NCBI GenBank assembly: GCA_030537195.1
Contig: JAUNOK010000006.1
Coordinates: forward strand, 49,330 to 113,329
Reading direction: 5' to 3'
DNA length: 64,000 nt
Source of the DNA: Eubacteriales bacterium
GTDB taxonomy: Bacteria; Bacillota; Clostridia; Lachnospirales; Lachnospiraceae
Shown: positions 45,279-54,242 of the stretch, piece by piece
Layout: each line of letters opens with the position of its first letter
Numbering within the stretch: the stretch's first letter is position 1
The notes under the pieces: generated by a model
What the model was told of the DNA's origin: nothing
Databases searched by the model: none
The model's input: the letters and a program-made list of their open reading frames with translations, nothing else
Made by a program: the position numbers and the translations under genes

Positions 45279-46439
45279 ATGGATATAACAATGGCAGAAT
45301 ATATTGAAATCAATTTTATTGGAATTGTAATTCTTCTTGTTATGTTAATACACATGGTTGCAATCCAACGGCTTTTTAATAAAGGTGCTAACAAGTATTT
45401 CACTCTGATGCTAGGCTGTAACATTGTAATACTTATGTCAGATACAATCATTTATTTCATGAGATGGCACCCATCAGCAATATGTATGTTCATAAGTAAT
45501 CTTATGTCCATCATATTTTATGGAATGGCTGTACTCTTTGGATATTTGTGGCTGATGTATACTTTAAAGCGTCTTTATTCCAAATTCAGCATATCTTTGA
45601 AAACCCGTTTTCTTTTATTAGTTCCGTGTTTCTTATGCTGGATTGTTATTATTTCAAGCCCATGGACAAAACTTATATTCTACTTTACAGAACAGAATCG
45701 TTATGTAAGAGGTAATTTCATGTGGCTTACAATGTTTGTTCTTGTATCTTACTGGATGGCAAGTTTCGTAATTACATTACGCGAAATGAAAGATCCAGGT
45801 TATGAACGAGAACATAATGTTTATGTCACATTACTTACATTTCCAATCCCTGCAATTATTGGCAACTTCATACAATTGAAATTTTATGGAGTATCCGTTG
45901 TATGGATATGCACTACAATTACTCTTATGATTGTATTTATAAGTATGCAGAATATTCAGATTTCAAGAGATATGCTCACCGGACTATTTAACAGACGTGA
46001 AACCGACAAGCACATAGAATGGGAACTTAAGAAATTCCGTTCCGCTGATTATAAGCTATTTATTATGATGATTGATGTCGACTATTTTAAGCAGATTAAT
46101 GACAGATATGGTCATCTGGAAGGTGATAAAGCACTTATTGATGTTGCTGATATTTTAAGGAATAGTTTTAGAACAAGAGATTTTATTGGCAGATTTGGCG
46201 GAGATGAATTTATTGTTATCGGCAGATTAAAAAAAGATGATAATGTTGATACTCTTATTAAAAATATTCATGATGTACAGACTTCATTTAATGACAATGC
46301 TGAGACATACAAGCTCTCTTTAAGTACAGGTTATGTAGTTTATGATTCAGCTAAGAATCTTACTACTGATAAAGTCATTGCTGACGCTGATGAAAAGATG
46401 TATTCGATTAAAAAGAAAAGACACAGTCTTAAAGCATAA
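45279..46439 (+). CDS. Diguanylate cyclase with multi-span N-terminal sensor
   Basis: 386 aa. About seven hydrophobic segments in the first 230 residues (7TM-type sensor), then a GGDEF domain with DMLTGLFNRRE, FGGDEFIVI and, five residues before GGDEF, the inhibitory I-site RTRD. It makes c-di-GMP from GTP and is feedback-limited. It is divergent from the DUF4430 operon. The input signal is unknown. Starts at ATG 45279 or ATG 45291. Confidence 0.92.
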   Translation: MDITMAEYIEINFIGIVILLVMLIHMVAIQRLFNKGANKYFTLMLGCNIVILMSDTIIYFMRWHPSAICMFISNLMSIIFYGMAVLFGYLWLMYTLKRLYSKFSISLKTRFLLLVPCFLCWIVIISSPWTKLIFYFTEQNRYVRGNFMWLTMFVLVSYWMASFVITLREMKDPGYEREHNVYVTLLTFPIPAIIGNFIQLKFYGVSVVWICTTITLMIVFISMQNIQISRDMLTGLFNRRETDKHIEWELKKFRSADYKLFIMMIDVDYFKQINDRYGHLEGDKALIDVADILRNSFRTRDFIGRFGGDEFIVIGRLKKDDNVDTLIKNIHDVQTSFNDNAETYKLSLSTGYVVYDSAKNLTTDKVIADADEKMYSIKKKRHSLKA

Positions 46440-46449
46440 AAAAAGCAGC

Positions 46450-46674
46450 TTACGCTGCGAATGCTTTAAGGCTGTTTCTTATTACCTGTGCCTTATCTTC
46501 ATCATCATGAATTATCATCGTCATTGGCTTCATAATGTTAAGACTGAATATCCCCAATATTGACTTGGCATCTACCATAGTGTGTCCGCTCACTAAATCA
46601 ATGTCACAATCAAATCTTGATACAATATCTACAAACTTTCTCACCTTGTCAATGTTGTTAATAGCTACTTCCAT
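46450..46674 (-). CDS. HPr-like protein lacking the phosphoacceptor histidine
   Basis: 74 aa. VDAKSILGIFSL aligns with the NLKSIMGVMSL segment of HPr, keeping the regulatory-serine position. The N-terminal segment where HPr has GIHARPA is shortened to INNIDKVRK, with no His. It cannot accept phosphate from Enzyme I; a regulatory or structural role is likely. AAGGTGG precedes ATG 46674. It is convergent with the cyclase gene. Confidence 0.8.
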   Translation of the reverse strand: MEVAINNIDKVRKFVDIVSRFDCDIDLVSGHTMVDAKSILGIFSLNIMKPMTMIIHDDEDKAQVIRNSLKAFAA

Positions 46675-46728
46675 ATGAGTACCACCTTTCTACATTCATG
46701 GTTAATAAGTTTACATATCCGGGAATAA

Positions 46729-46751
46729 CAGCCAGCCTCGTCTTTTGGCTG
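46729..46751. repeat. Short hairpin upstream of the HPr-like gene
   Basis: CAGCCA/TGGCTG arms with a short loop, in the 155-base gap between the HPr-like and SGNH genes, both leftward. It is a weak terminator candidate for the SGNH gene's neighbour or a leader hairpin. Nothing else is visible in this gap. Confidence 0.35.
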
Positions 46752-46829
46752 TCTCCCTTCAATGCACACTTATAATAACCATTTCATGTAAAAGATGTAA
46801 TCATACTCATGTATAAATCTTGTAAAATT

Positions 46830-48323
46830 CTAGCTCCAGTATCCGAGTTCTACACCCTTCTTGTATATTCCGACTCCTTTAGAATAATATCCATAACAAT
46901 TAAAATGTGTCCAGTCATATCTAAGCTGCTTGGAAATATTTCCTTTTTTAAAATTCTCAAGATCTTCAGTTGTTGTATCAAGCCCACAATCATTTAGGCC
47001 ATTCTGAATCATATATGTTCTGGTATTGAAAAAATGTTCTCCATATGCTTCTCTTAGTGCTGCTTCCCATGCAGTATCACCAATTCCAATATATGAACCA
47101 TATTCATTTAATTCACCCTGATTATCATCTGCAAGCGATGTTCCCGGATCATCAGTGTCACCCAGTATTATATAATATTTGCAGCCAGAGTTTAATATTA
47201 TATTATCATACTGAAGTATCAGTTCCTGATAATTATTCGCCCAACCGCCATTGCTTCCCATCTCAAGCACTAATATATCCTTAGCACTTCTCTCCTGTGA
47301 CGCTCTTGTCATAGCCTGAGTTCCACCCTGTATTGTAACTTTCCCCGTTGTTGAAACTTCTGTCGGCTTTTCCGTAGGTGATTCTGTTGGGGATTCTGCT
47401 GGTGTCTCAGCAGGTTGTTCTGCATCAGTATCTCCTGTAGTTTCTTTCTCTGCCAGTTCCTGTATCAGGCCATTTTCTTCTGAATATTCATCAGTCTCAC
47501 TGTCATATATTATAATTCTCGCTTCACTGCCCGAATATGCTGAATATCCCTGCGTAAGTTTTATGCTCACCTGATTATTGCCTGCGTTATCCACATCACA
47601 CAGGTAACCGTTAATATACATATCTCCAGGATACGGGTCATAATCTATGCCATATCCGCTGTAATCATCATAAGTAAATACATTTCCATTCTCATCTATT
47701 AATGTGGCTCTCGCATAATCATCTTCACTTATTGTTATATCTCTGTCTATATATAACTTGATTCCACCAGCTCTAAATGTAATTGTGTATGAATTTTCTC
47801 CTGATACTCCAAGATTATGTGTAGTAATCCCGCTTAAACGCTCCAATGTAATTGGAGAACTCCATCCAAATATGCTTAATCCATTAACAGTTCCAGGTGT
47901 TGTGCAGCCTGCACCTGCCATCATGCTGTCCCCATAACAGGTTATTTCTCTTGATACTCCGTCATACGGAATAAACTCTGATGTCAGTTTTCTTGACGGC
48001 AACGCAAGAGCTTCTTCATCCTCTGTTGCTATCTCATTCTCAAAGAATTCTTCCACATATTTCTCCTCAACAACAACTTTTTCCTGTTCTTCGGTTGTTT
48101 CTTCTGTTGAGTCTGCTTCTGTTGTTTCTTGAGCTGTTGTTTCCTGAACAGTCTTTGTCTCTGCAATTGTGTTATCTGCAACATTTTTCTTTATATTCTT
48201 ATTATGCTTTAATTGCATAATTATAACCGAAACACTTATTAACGCTATAATTAAAACCGCACATGCGCATATAATTATATATTTTCTTTTATCTTTGGTA
48301 ACTCGTCTTAACATGTCTTTCAT
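46830..48323 (-). CDS. Membrane-anchored SGNH hydrolase-like protein
   Basis: 497 aa. One N-terminal span, then a Thr/Glu-rich linker (about 50-90). Block I is ITCYGDSMMAGAG, block III-like EMGSNGGWANN, and block V DWTHFN, giving Ser/Asp/His of an esterase. A Pro/Glu/Thr repeat (AETPAESPTESPTEKPTE) at about 290-320 interrupts the catalytic domain, which is unusual. It probably acts on an acyl group of a wall polymer or exopolysaccharide. Confidence 0.8.
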   Translation of the reverse strand: MKDMLRRVTKDKRKYIIICACAVLIIALISVSVIIMQLKHNKNIKKNVADNTIAETKTVQETTAQETTEADSTEETTEEQEKVVVEEKYVEEFFENEIATEDEEALALPSRKLTSEFIPYDGVSREITCYGDSMMAGAGCTTPGTVNGLSIFGWSSPITLERLSGITTHNLGVSGENSYTITFRAGGIKLYIDRDITISEDDYARATLIDENGNVFTYDDYSGYGIDYDPYPGDMYINGYLCDVDNAGNNQVSIKLTQGYSAYSGSEARIIIYDSETDEYSEENGLIQELAEKETTGDTDAEQPAETPAESPTESPTEKPTEVSTTGKVTIQGGTQAMTRASQERSAKDILVLEMGSNGGWANNYQELILQYDNIILNSGCKYYIILGDTDDPGTSLADDNQGELNEYGSYIGIGDTAWEAALREAYGEHFFNTRTYMIQNGLNDCGLDTTTEDLENFKKGNISKQLRYDWTHFNCYGYYSKGVGIYKKGVELGYWS

Positions 48324-48390
48324 ATAATTTCTGTCCTTTCTTTAGTATTATGTATTATTATACGAAATCAACTTAAAATAAGTTTAAAAA

Positions 48391-48429
48391 AGAAAAACTT
48401 CCGCGAAATTATATCACAGAAGTTTTTCT
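48391..48429 (-). terminator. Terminator of the thi operon
   Basis: AGAAAAACTTC/GAAGTTTTTCT, an 11-bp stem, followed on the minus strand by a T-rich run. It lies just after thiE. Confidence 0.8.
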
Positions 48430-48441
48430 TTGTCTATTACA

Positions 48442-49068
48442 TTAATTATGCTGCATAAACCACGACATCATACAGCCTCCGTCAGCCCCGGCTTCAAGTA
48501 CCTTTTCAATATTATCCGGCTTAATACCTCCGATTGCATACACCTTCACAGCCGGATTAACCTCATGAACCGTCATACACACTTCTTTAAGAAACTCAAG
48601 TCCTGCGCCCATCTTGCCCGGTTTGCACTGTGTCTCAAATATTGTTCCAATCACAATCTGATCTGCACCTGCACTGGCAGCATAGACAGCCTCTTCTACA
48701 CTGTGGCACGACACACTCACACAATCAAGCCTCTTTATCGCATCAGCCTGTTCATTGCACATTTGTTTAAAATGTTCCATTGAAAAATGCACATTTGAAC
48801 AACCCGCATATTCTGCCGCACTTATATCACTGTGAACAAACATTTTAACAAAAGATTCCCTGCATATCTTCTGAACGCGTCTGGCTAGCTCCCTGTAGTC
48901 CTGCCTGTCTATGTCCTTTTCACGAAGTATCACGGCGTACGGGTGCAATGCCACACATTTTTCAATCTGGTTAATGTACTCCTCCATAGTACATTCTGCA
49001 CTCCCACTGCCTTTCACAAGATGTCTGTTCGTTATACATATATATTTACTATACATAAATGTATTCAT
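48442..49068 (-). CDS. thiE: Thiamine-phosphate synthase (ThiE/TenI family)
   Basis: 208 aa TIM barrel. VSVSCHSVEEA, IVIGTIFETQCKPGKMGAG and YAIGGIKPDNI fit ThiE, which couples HMP-PP and thiazole phosphate; the TenI subfamily is an alternative. It overlaps thiH by 20 bases at the end of thiSGHE. Confidence 0.85.
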   Translation of the reverse strand: MNTFMYSKYICITNRHLVKGSGSAECTMEEYINQIEKCVALHPYAVILREKDIDRQDYRELARRVQKICRESFVKMFVHSDISAAEYAGCSNVHFSMEHFKQMCNEQADAIKRLDCVSVSCHSVEEAVYAASAGADQIVIGTIFETQCKPGKMGAGLEFLKEVCMTVHEVNPAVKVYAIGGIKPDNIEKVLEAGADGGCMMSWFMQHN

Positions 49069-50308
49069 TCACGACAGGCTGAAGCCCGCCATCCTCCATA
49101 TCCTTATACATTCTGTCAAATGAACGGTTATCATTGATTTCAAACTGTTCATCTCCGGCATCACCATCTTCTTTTCCTGTATATTTAGATTCATGGTCGC
49201 CGATTCCTGTTGAAACACCTGCTGAAACTTTAGTGGCACATATCTTGGTTATACCATTTCTAAACTGCGCACTCTCACGACTTGAAACTGTTATTCCAAC
49301 GAATGGCAGAAATAATCTGTACGCACAAAGCACCTGACACAACTGCTTTTCACCGACATCTCTTGGATTAATCTTATCATTGTTGATTATCGGACGGAGT
49401 CTCGGACAGCTAAGACTCAGTTCTGCATGTGGGTATTTTCTGTTAAGATAATATACATGCAGTGCTGTTGCCAGTGCGTCTTTTCTGAAATCATCAAGTC
49501 CTAACAATGCTGAAAAGCCTGCACCTCTCATACCTGCCATAAGTGCTCTTTCCTGTGCATCAAATCTGTATGGCCATACTCTCTTATGACCTAACAAATG
49601 TAATGTCTCATATTTGACAGGATTATATGTCTCCTGAAATACTGTTACATAATCAACTCCGCACTCATGAAGATAGCGGTATTCATCCACATTTACAGGA
49701 TATATCTCTATGCCGATATTCTTGAAATATTTTCTTGCAATCTTAACTGATTCACCAATGTATTCAACGTCTGAATATTTTCTGCTCTCTCCTGTCAGTA
49801 TCAGGATTTCTTCCATTCCTGTATCTGCAATAACTTTCATCTCATGCTCAATTTCCTCGAATGAAAGTTTCTTTCTATGAATGTTATTGTAGCAGTTGAA
49901 TCCACAGTATATGCAGTAATTCTGGCAGTAATTAGCTATATAGATAGGTGTAAATATATATACTGTATTGCCAAAATGTTTCTTAGTTTCATTCTCTGCT
50001 TTTCTTGCCATCTGCTCTAAGTAAGGTGCTGCAGCTGGTGAAAGCAATGCCTTAAAATCTTCAATATTACATGTTTCTTTGCTTAATGCCCTCTCCACAT
50101 CTGCGGCTGTGTATGAGTCATAGTCATACTCATCCATTGCCTTTAAGACTTTATCCTTAATATCTGAATCTATAATTTCCATGTCATCAAGATATTTCAT
50201 ATAATCTGTTCTGAATGACGGGTCCTGCTCTAACTTATGTTTTCTCTCTAACGCAGCCGGTGGAAGCTGGTCACTGTCTATAAAATACACCTGATTTTCT
50301 TCGTTCAT
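49049..50308 (-). CDS. thiH: 2-iminoacetate synthase (radical SAM, ThiH)
   Basis: 419 aa. The CQNYCIYCGF cluster binds [4Fe-4S]. The family pattern TGESRKYSDVEYI and the C-terminal FEINDNRSFDRMYKD are present. It cleaves tyrosine to dehydroglycine for thiazole synthesis, the anaerobic alternative to ThiO. It lies between thiG and thiE. Confidence 0.93.
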   Translation of the reverse strand: MNEENQVYFIDSDQLPPAALERKHKLEQDPSFRTDYMKYLDDMEIIDSDIKDKVLKAMDEYDYDSYTAADVERALSKETCNIEDFKALLSPAAAPYLEQMARKAENETKKHFGNTVYIFTPIYIANYCQNYCIYCGFNCYNNIHRKKLSFEEIEHEMKVIADTGMEEILILTGESRKYSDVEYIGESVKIARKYFKNIGIEIYPVNVDEYRYLHECGVDYVTVFQETYNPVKYETLHLLGHKRVWPYRFDAQERALMAGMRGAGFSALLGLDDFRKDALATALHVYYLNRKYPHAELSLSCPRLRPIINNDKINPRDVGEKQLCQVLCAYRLFLPFVGITVSSRESAQFRNGITKICATKVSAGVSTGIGDHESKYTGKEDGDAGDEQFEINDNRSFDRMYKDMEDGGLQPVVNEYIYV

Positions 50309-50348
50309 TATTCTGCCTTCTTTTCTATTATATTTTAATGTTCCACAT

Positions 50349-51137
50349 TTAGCGTAAGAATCCTGTCAATGGGTCAGATGCACTTCCACCTCTTGCAAGA
50401 ACTCTTCCCATTCCTGTAAGATATGCGCTTCTTCCTGCCTCTATAGCCTTCTTAAACGCCTCTGCCATAGCCGGAACATTTCCTGCGGTCGCAATCGCTG
50501 TATTAGCCATAACCGCAGCAGCTCCCATCTCCATTGCCTCACATGCCTGCGAAGGCTTGCCAATTCCTGCATCCACGATAATTGGCAGATCAATCTCATC
50601 AATAAGTATCTGTATAAATGCTTTGGTTGAAAGTCCGTTATTGCTTCCAATCGGTGAGGCAAGCGGCATAACGCAGGCAGCTCCGGCATTCTGTAAATCT
50701 CTTGCCACATTCAAATCAGGATACATGTATGGCATTACAACAAATCCTTCCTTAGCAAGTATTTCTGTTGCTTTCACTGTCTCATAGTTATCTGGGAGAA
50801 GATACTTTGCATCATGCATAATCTCAATCTTTACAAAATCTCCACATCCCATCTCACGGCTGAGTCTCGCAATTCTTACCGCTTCCTCTGCATTTCTTGC
50901 TCCTGAAGTATTAGGAAGAAGAGTTACTCCCTTTGGTATGAAATCAAGAATATTCTCTTTATTCTCTGTATTGGCACGTCTAAGAGCAAGTGTGATAATT
51001 TCAGCACCGCCCTGCTCAACAGCCGCCTTAATAAGATTCACATTATACTTTCCCGAGCCTAATATGAATCTGCTGTTAAACTCATGTCCTCCTAATATTA
51101 ACTTATCTTCTTTCTTGTCCTGTATCTTGTTTTCCAT
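50349..51137 (-). CDS. thiG: Thiazole synthase
   Basis: 262 aa. ThiG TIM barrel: [29 protein letters not shown], the Schiff-base Lys in [20 protein letters not shown] and VMANTAIA. It condenses deoxyxylulose phosphate, dehydroglycine and ThiS-thiocarboxylate. AGGAGG precedes the ATG. Confidence 0.95.
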   Translation of the reverse strand: MENKIQDKKEDKLILGGHEFNSRFILGSGKYNVNLIKAAVEQGGAEIITLALRRANTENKENILDFIPKGVTLLPNTSGARNAEEAVRIARLSREMGCGDFVKIEIMHDAKYLLPDNYETVKATEILAKEGFVVMPYMYPDLNVARDLQNAGAACVMPLASPIGSNNGLSTKAFIQILIDEIDLPIIVDAGIGKPSQACEAMEMGAAAVMANTAIATAGNVPAMAEAFKKAIEAGRSAYLTGMGRVLARGGSASDPLTGFLR

Positions 51138-51177
51138 CTTTATTTCCTCCTGATATCTGTTTCAAATTACTCCATGA

Positions 51178-51387
51178 CTAAACCTGTCCGCCGCCAACAA
51201 AATGCAATATCTCAATCACATCTCCATCAGCAATATTAACTTTATCAAAATCTTCTCTGTGAATTATTTCCATATTCTTCTCAATTACAATCCCTACAGG
51301 GTCATACCCTGCCTCTGTTGCATAAGCAAGAAGTGTTTTCCCCACAACCTTTGAAGCTTCAACCTGCTCTCCGTTAATCTGTACCAT
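51178..51387 (-). CDS. thiS: Sulfur carrier protein ThiS with residues beyond Gly-Gly
   Basis: 69 aa from ATG 51387 (AAAGGAG upstream). Ubiquitin-like fold with the C-terminus HFVGGGQV. ThiS needs a terminal Gly-Gly for adenylation by ThiF; here Gln-Val follow, so trimming or a different pairing is implied. No thiF is adjacent. It leads the thi operon. Confidence 0.88.
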   Translation of the reverse strand: MVQINGEQVEASKVVGKTLLAYATEAGYDPVGIVIEKNMEIIHREDFDKVNIADGDVIEILHFVGGGQV

Positions 51388-51650
51388 AGACTCTCCTTTC
51401 CCTTCGTTGTTCATTATGGGCATTCGCCGTATAAGCTGGAATTTGTGCAAGCACATTCCAGCTTGCACGGCTCATTGCTTACAAAAAAAGGCAGAACCGC
51501 CTTCCAGCTGGTTCTGCCTTTAAAATCATAATATAAAAACGCCGGAAATCTTTTATTACCGACGCCTGTTGTATGTTCGCTGACATGATTCGTTCTGATA
51601 ATCCTGTCTTCTGGTCTTGAAAAGTGGTGTCCCCAATTCAACGCCTCAAT
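51388..51650 (-). promoter_or_regulatory. Structured leader of the thi operon with two tandem terminator-like hairpins
   Basis: From the promoter at 51652-51680 the transcript passes a hairpin at 51540-51564 with a U-run (CGTCGG/CCGGCG), then GGCAGAACC/GGTTCTGCC at 51490-51518 with a seven-U run. A long hairpin at 51426-51471 follows; in it AAGCTGGAAT/ATTCCAGCTT and the alternative TGCAAGC/GCTTGCA are mutually exclusive. I searched for TPP-riboswitch signatures (CTGAGA, ACCTGATC) and found none. Either an attenuator of unknown ligand, or terminators of the upstream operon plus a repeat. Confidence 0.5.
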
Positions 51651-51651
51651 T

Positions 51652-51680
51652 AATATAACATAAGATGGCTTAATTTACAA
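51652..51680 (-). promoter_or_regulatory. Candidate thi promoter
   Basis: On the minus strand TTGTAA (51680-51675), 17 bases, TATATT (51657-51652). It abuts the stop of the upstream lipoprotein gene. Confidence 0.5.
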
Positions 51681-52217
51681 CTACCAGCCCTGTATATTAA
51701 TGTCTGACAGTCTCACTTCTTTGTATTCCTGATTAATATACATGTTTATCTGTTGTAATTCTTCGTCAGGAAATGATACTGCTTTCTCGTTATACATCAC
51801 ATTAATTGTATAACTTTCATCCTCATTATGCACTGCTACCACATAGAACTCCGCTGGTCCAAACATTTCCTCAAGCTGTCTGCCTGCTTCACCACATAAG
51901 GTATTAACATAATCCTCATCAACATCTACATCATCATGTTCATCATAAACAAAATCCATCTGTGGGTTATAACCTTTTCTTGTCACCGGCATCCCCTCTA
52001 TAGAAGTGGCTGCATCTGTTCCAATAACAGACTGTGAATCGTAAGTGTTTTCCACTACACCTGTGTTCATGTCTGTACCGCCATCAGACCTGCCTACATC
52101 ACTCTTGCATGCACAAAGCAACACTGTTCCAAAGTATAGAAATATCACACATGTGCATGTACGCATAACAAAAGGCATAAAATATAAGCTTCTGTGTTTC
52201 ATAACAAGTTTCACAAC
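51681..52217 (-). CDS. Lipoprotein of the unknown ABC cluster
   Basis: 178 aa from GTG 52217 (AGGGGTG upstream). Signal sequence and lipobox (LLCACKSD). The mature part is acidic (DEHDDVDVDEDY) with a C-terminal beta-rich domain (FYVVAVHNEDESYTINVMY). No family is recognised. It ends the leftward cluster that begins at 56981. Confidence 0.65.
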   Translation of the reverse strand, partial: VVKLVMKHRSLYFMPFVMRTCTCVIFLYFGTVLLCACKSDVGRSDGGTDMNTGVVENTYDSQSVIGTDAATSIEGMPVTRKGYNPQMDFVYDEHDDVDVDEDYVNTLCGEAGRQLEEMFGPAEFYVVAVHNEDESYTINVMYNEKAVSFPDEELQQINMYINQEYKEVRLSDINIQGW

Positions 52218-52271
52218 AATCACCCCTACCTATATTCTATACCAATCATACACAATAACAATATATATTTG

Positions 52272-52835
52272 TTAAAATTTTACCTCTTTAATAACAGGAT
52301 ATCTTGATATATGCAATTTAAAATCTTCTATCTTCATCTTTTCCCATTGCTTATCTGTAAACTGTACCTTAGGAATTGTGAATACTATACAGATTTCTTT
52401 ACTGTCTCCTACACTATCCGTTGTCTTGCTTTGCTCTTCAATCGGATTAAAATTCATATATCTCACTAAATCTGGTGCCTGATTATATGTATCAGTAACT
52501 AATGTATAGTCTCCTAATTGATTAATTCTTGACGCATCCGTCTTTTCAGCTATCCTTTCATACATCAGTTTTACATAAACCACACGAACATCTCCAAATT
52601 CTTCTATTTCTTCCTGCCACAATTTTTCTACATTTTCGTCACCTACAAATCCAGCCTCAGTGACCTTATACACATATTCACCACAAACAATATCCTTACC
52701 AATATTTACACTTTCAATAGTTGGAGCAGGATATTTGCATAACTGATATATTACAGATGATATATAAAAAACTACTATCACAACTGCAATAAAGACTATT
52801 CCTATTATTCTCTTTTTATTAGTTTTTTCCCCCAA
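52272..52835 (-). CDS. Membrane-anchored extracellular protein, 187 aa
   Basis: One N-terminal span (IIGIVFIAVVIVVFYISSVIY) then a beta-rich outside domain with CGEYVYKVTEAGFVGDENV and RVVYVKLMYERI. It resembles in layout the 242-aa product at 55788, suggesting a pair of related accessory proteins (DUF5028-like; my assignment is weak). It overlaps the ATPase gene by 17 bases. Confidence 0.6.
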   Translation of the reverse strand: MGEKTNKKRIIGIVFIAVVIVVFYISSVIYQLCKYPAPTIESVNIGKDIVCGEYVYKVTEAGFVGDENVEKLWQEEIEEFGDVRVVYVKLMYERIAEKTDASRINQLGDYTLVTDTYNQAPDLVRYMNFNPIEEQSKTTDSVGDSKEICIVFTIPKVQFTDKQWEKMKIEDFKLHISRYPVIKEVKF

Positions 52836-53460
52836 CTATCTTACCTTCCTCTATTTCATATATCTTATCCGTCACCTCTTCAAGAAGGACTCCATCATGA
52901 CTTGATAATATAACAAGTTTATTATCTGTCTTTAATCCAAGTATTATATCCTTTACATTCGATACACTTTTTTTATCCAAAGCATTAAATGGTTCATCCA
53001 ATATAATTATATTAGGATTATCCAATATTGCCATTGCAATCCCAAGTTTTTGTCTCATTCCCAAAGAATATTTTTTCACTTTCTTTTTTTCATTCGGATT
53101 GAGTCCCACCTTTTCTAATAAAGCTATAATTTGCTCTTCTGTTGTTATTTTCTTAATAGATGCCAGGCTACGCATATTATCCATTGCATTATAATATTCA
53201 ATAAACCCTGGTGTTTCTATAAGTGCACCGATACTTTCCGGAAAATCAATATCCTTCCCTATCTGCTTACCATCAACATATATGCTTCCACTAGTTGGCA
53301 TTGTAAGACCACATATACATTTCATAAGAACTGTCTTACCAGAACCATTTATTCCAGCAAAACCATATATGTGTCCTGATGTAAGTTCCATATTGATATT
53401 ATCAAGAACAAGTTGTTTATTGAATCTTTTTGATACATTTTTTATAATAATTTCGCTCAT
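52819..53460 (-). CDS. ABC transporter ATP-binding protein
   Basis: 213 aa from ATG 53460 (GGAG six bases upstream). Walker A GINGSGKTV, signature KYSLGMRQKLGIA, Walker B IIILDEPFNALD, and an H-loop in SSHDGVLLEE. It is of the BcrA/NatA-like export class with ABC-2 permeases. It is the only ATPase for three permeases in the cluster. Confidence 0.92.
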   Translation of the reverse strand: MSEIIIKNVSKRFNKQLVLDNINMELTSGHIYGFAGINGSGKTVLMKCICGLTMPTSGSIYVDGKQIGKDIDFPESIGALIETPGFIEYYNAMDNMRSLASIKKITTEEQIIALLEKVGLNPNEKKKVKKYSLGMRQKLGIAMAILDNPNIIILDEPFNALDKKSVSNVKDIILGLKTDNKLVILSSHDGVLLEEVTDKIYEIEEGKIVGGKN

Positions 53461-53462
53461 AT

Positions 53463-54227
53463 TCATCTCCATATATATATTGCGAATTTCTTCACAATTA
53501 TAGTACCAGCTATACATGCTGACACAATAACTACACATGCTACGCCAATATTGATAATATAATTATTGATTCCTTGATAATATCTCATAATCATTAGATA
53601 ATTTCCAATAAAAGCATGCGTTCTGTCATACATTGTTAATGCCATAAACATTCCAACAAACACTATTCCTATCTTATAATCAATAAGAGTTATTACAGCC
53701 TGTATCATACTTACCATAATCGATACACAAGCTGACATAGCAATTGATTTAATGCATTCAGTTACTGTAATTTCCTGTATTATGGACATATTGACAACAT
53801 TAGTTCTATATATTAATGAAATACTACCTGCAACAAATGCTGCTGCCAATATTAATGTGTAATACGCAACCACACTTATACATACTAAAACAGCCTTAGC
53901 CAACCACCATTTAACTCTGCTTCCAACTCTCATAAGCCGAAGTTTTCCATATATTCCCAAATCGTCATTTACAATCATTCCAATATGAAACGCAAGTAAT
54001 AAATTAATTGCAAGCCATAAACCATTGGGAATCACAAATTTCTTTTCATCAGTAACATATGGCATACCTCTGAATAATAATTTTATAAAATCAGCAGTAT
54101 TAATTACTCCTCTATAGGTAAATGCAATAAATACATATATAAAAATAACACCTGCAATTACCAATATTATTCTTTTTTTGTGATGTAAAAGTCCTGTAAT
54201 TATATCATATCTTAACTGCTCAAGCAT
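53463..54227 (-). CDS. ABC-2-type permease protein 1
   Basis: About 254 aa from ATG 54227 (GGAG six bases before). Six spans with a large loop after the first (DFIKLLFRGMPYVTDEKKFVI). It is a neighbour of the ATPase, two bases apart. The sequence is not similar by eye to the other two permeases beyond topology. Confidence 0.75.
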   Translation of the reverse strand: MLEQLRYDIITGLLHHKKRIILVIAGVIFIYVFIAFTYRGVINTADFIKLLFRGMPYVTDEKKFVIPNGLWLAINLLLAFHIGMIVNDDLGIYGKLRLMRVGSRVKWWLAKAVLVCISVVAYYTLILAAAFVAGSISLIYRTNVVNMSIIQEITVTECIKSIAMSACVSIMVSMIQAVITLIDYKIGIVFVGMFMALTMYDRTHAFIGNYLMIMRYYQGINNYIINIGVACVVIVSACIAGTIIVKKFAIYIWR

Positions 54228-54242
54228 AATCTTCTCCAATCA

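Noticed and set aside
51414..51641. 75-aa minus-strand frame in the thi leader
   Set aside because: It spans two terminator-like hairpins and has no ribosome site; better explained as untranslated leader.
51388..51680. TPP riboswitch upstream of thiS
   Set aside because: The conserved CTGAGA and ACCTGATC elements are not present on the minus strand.
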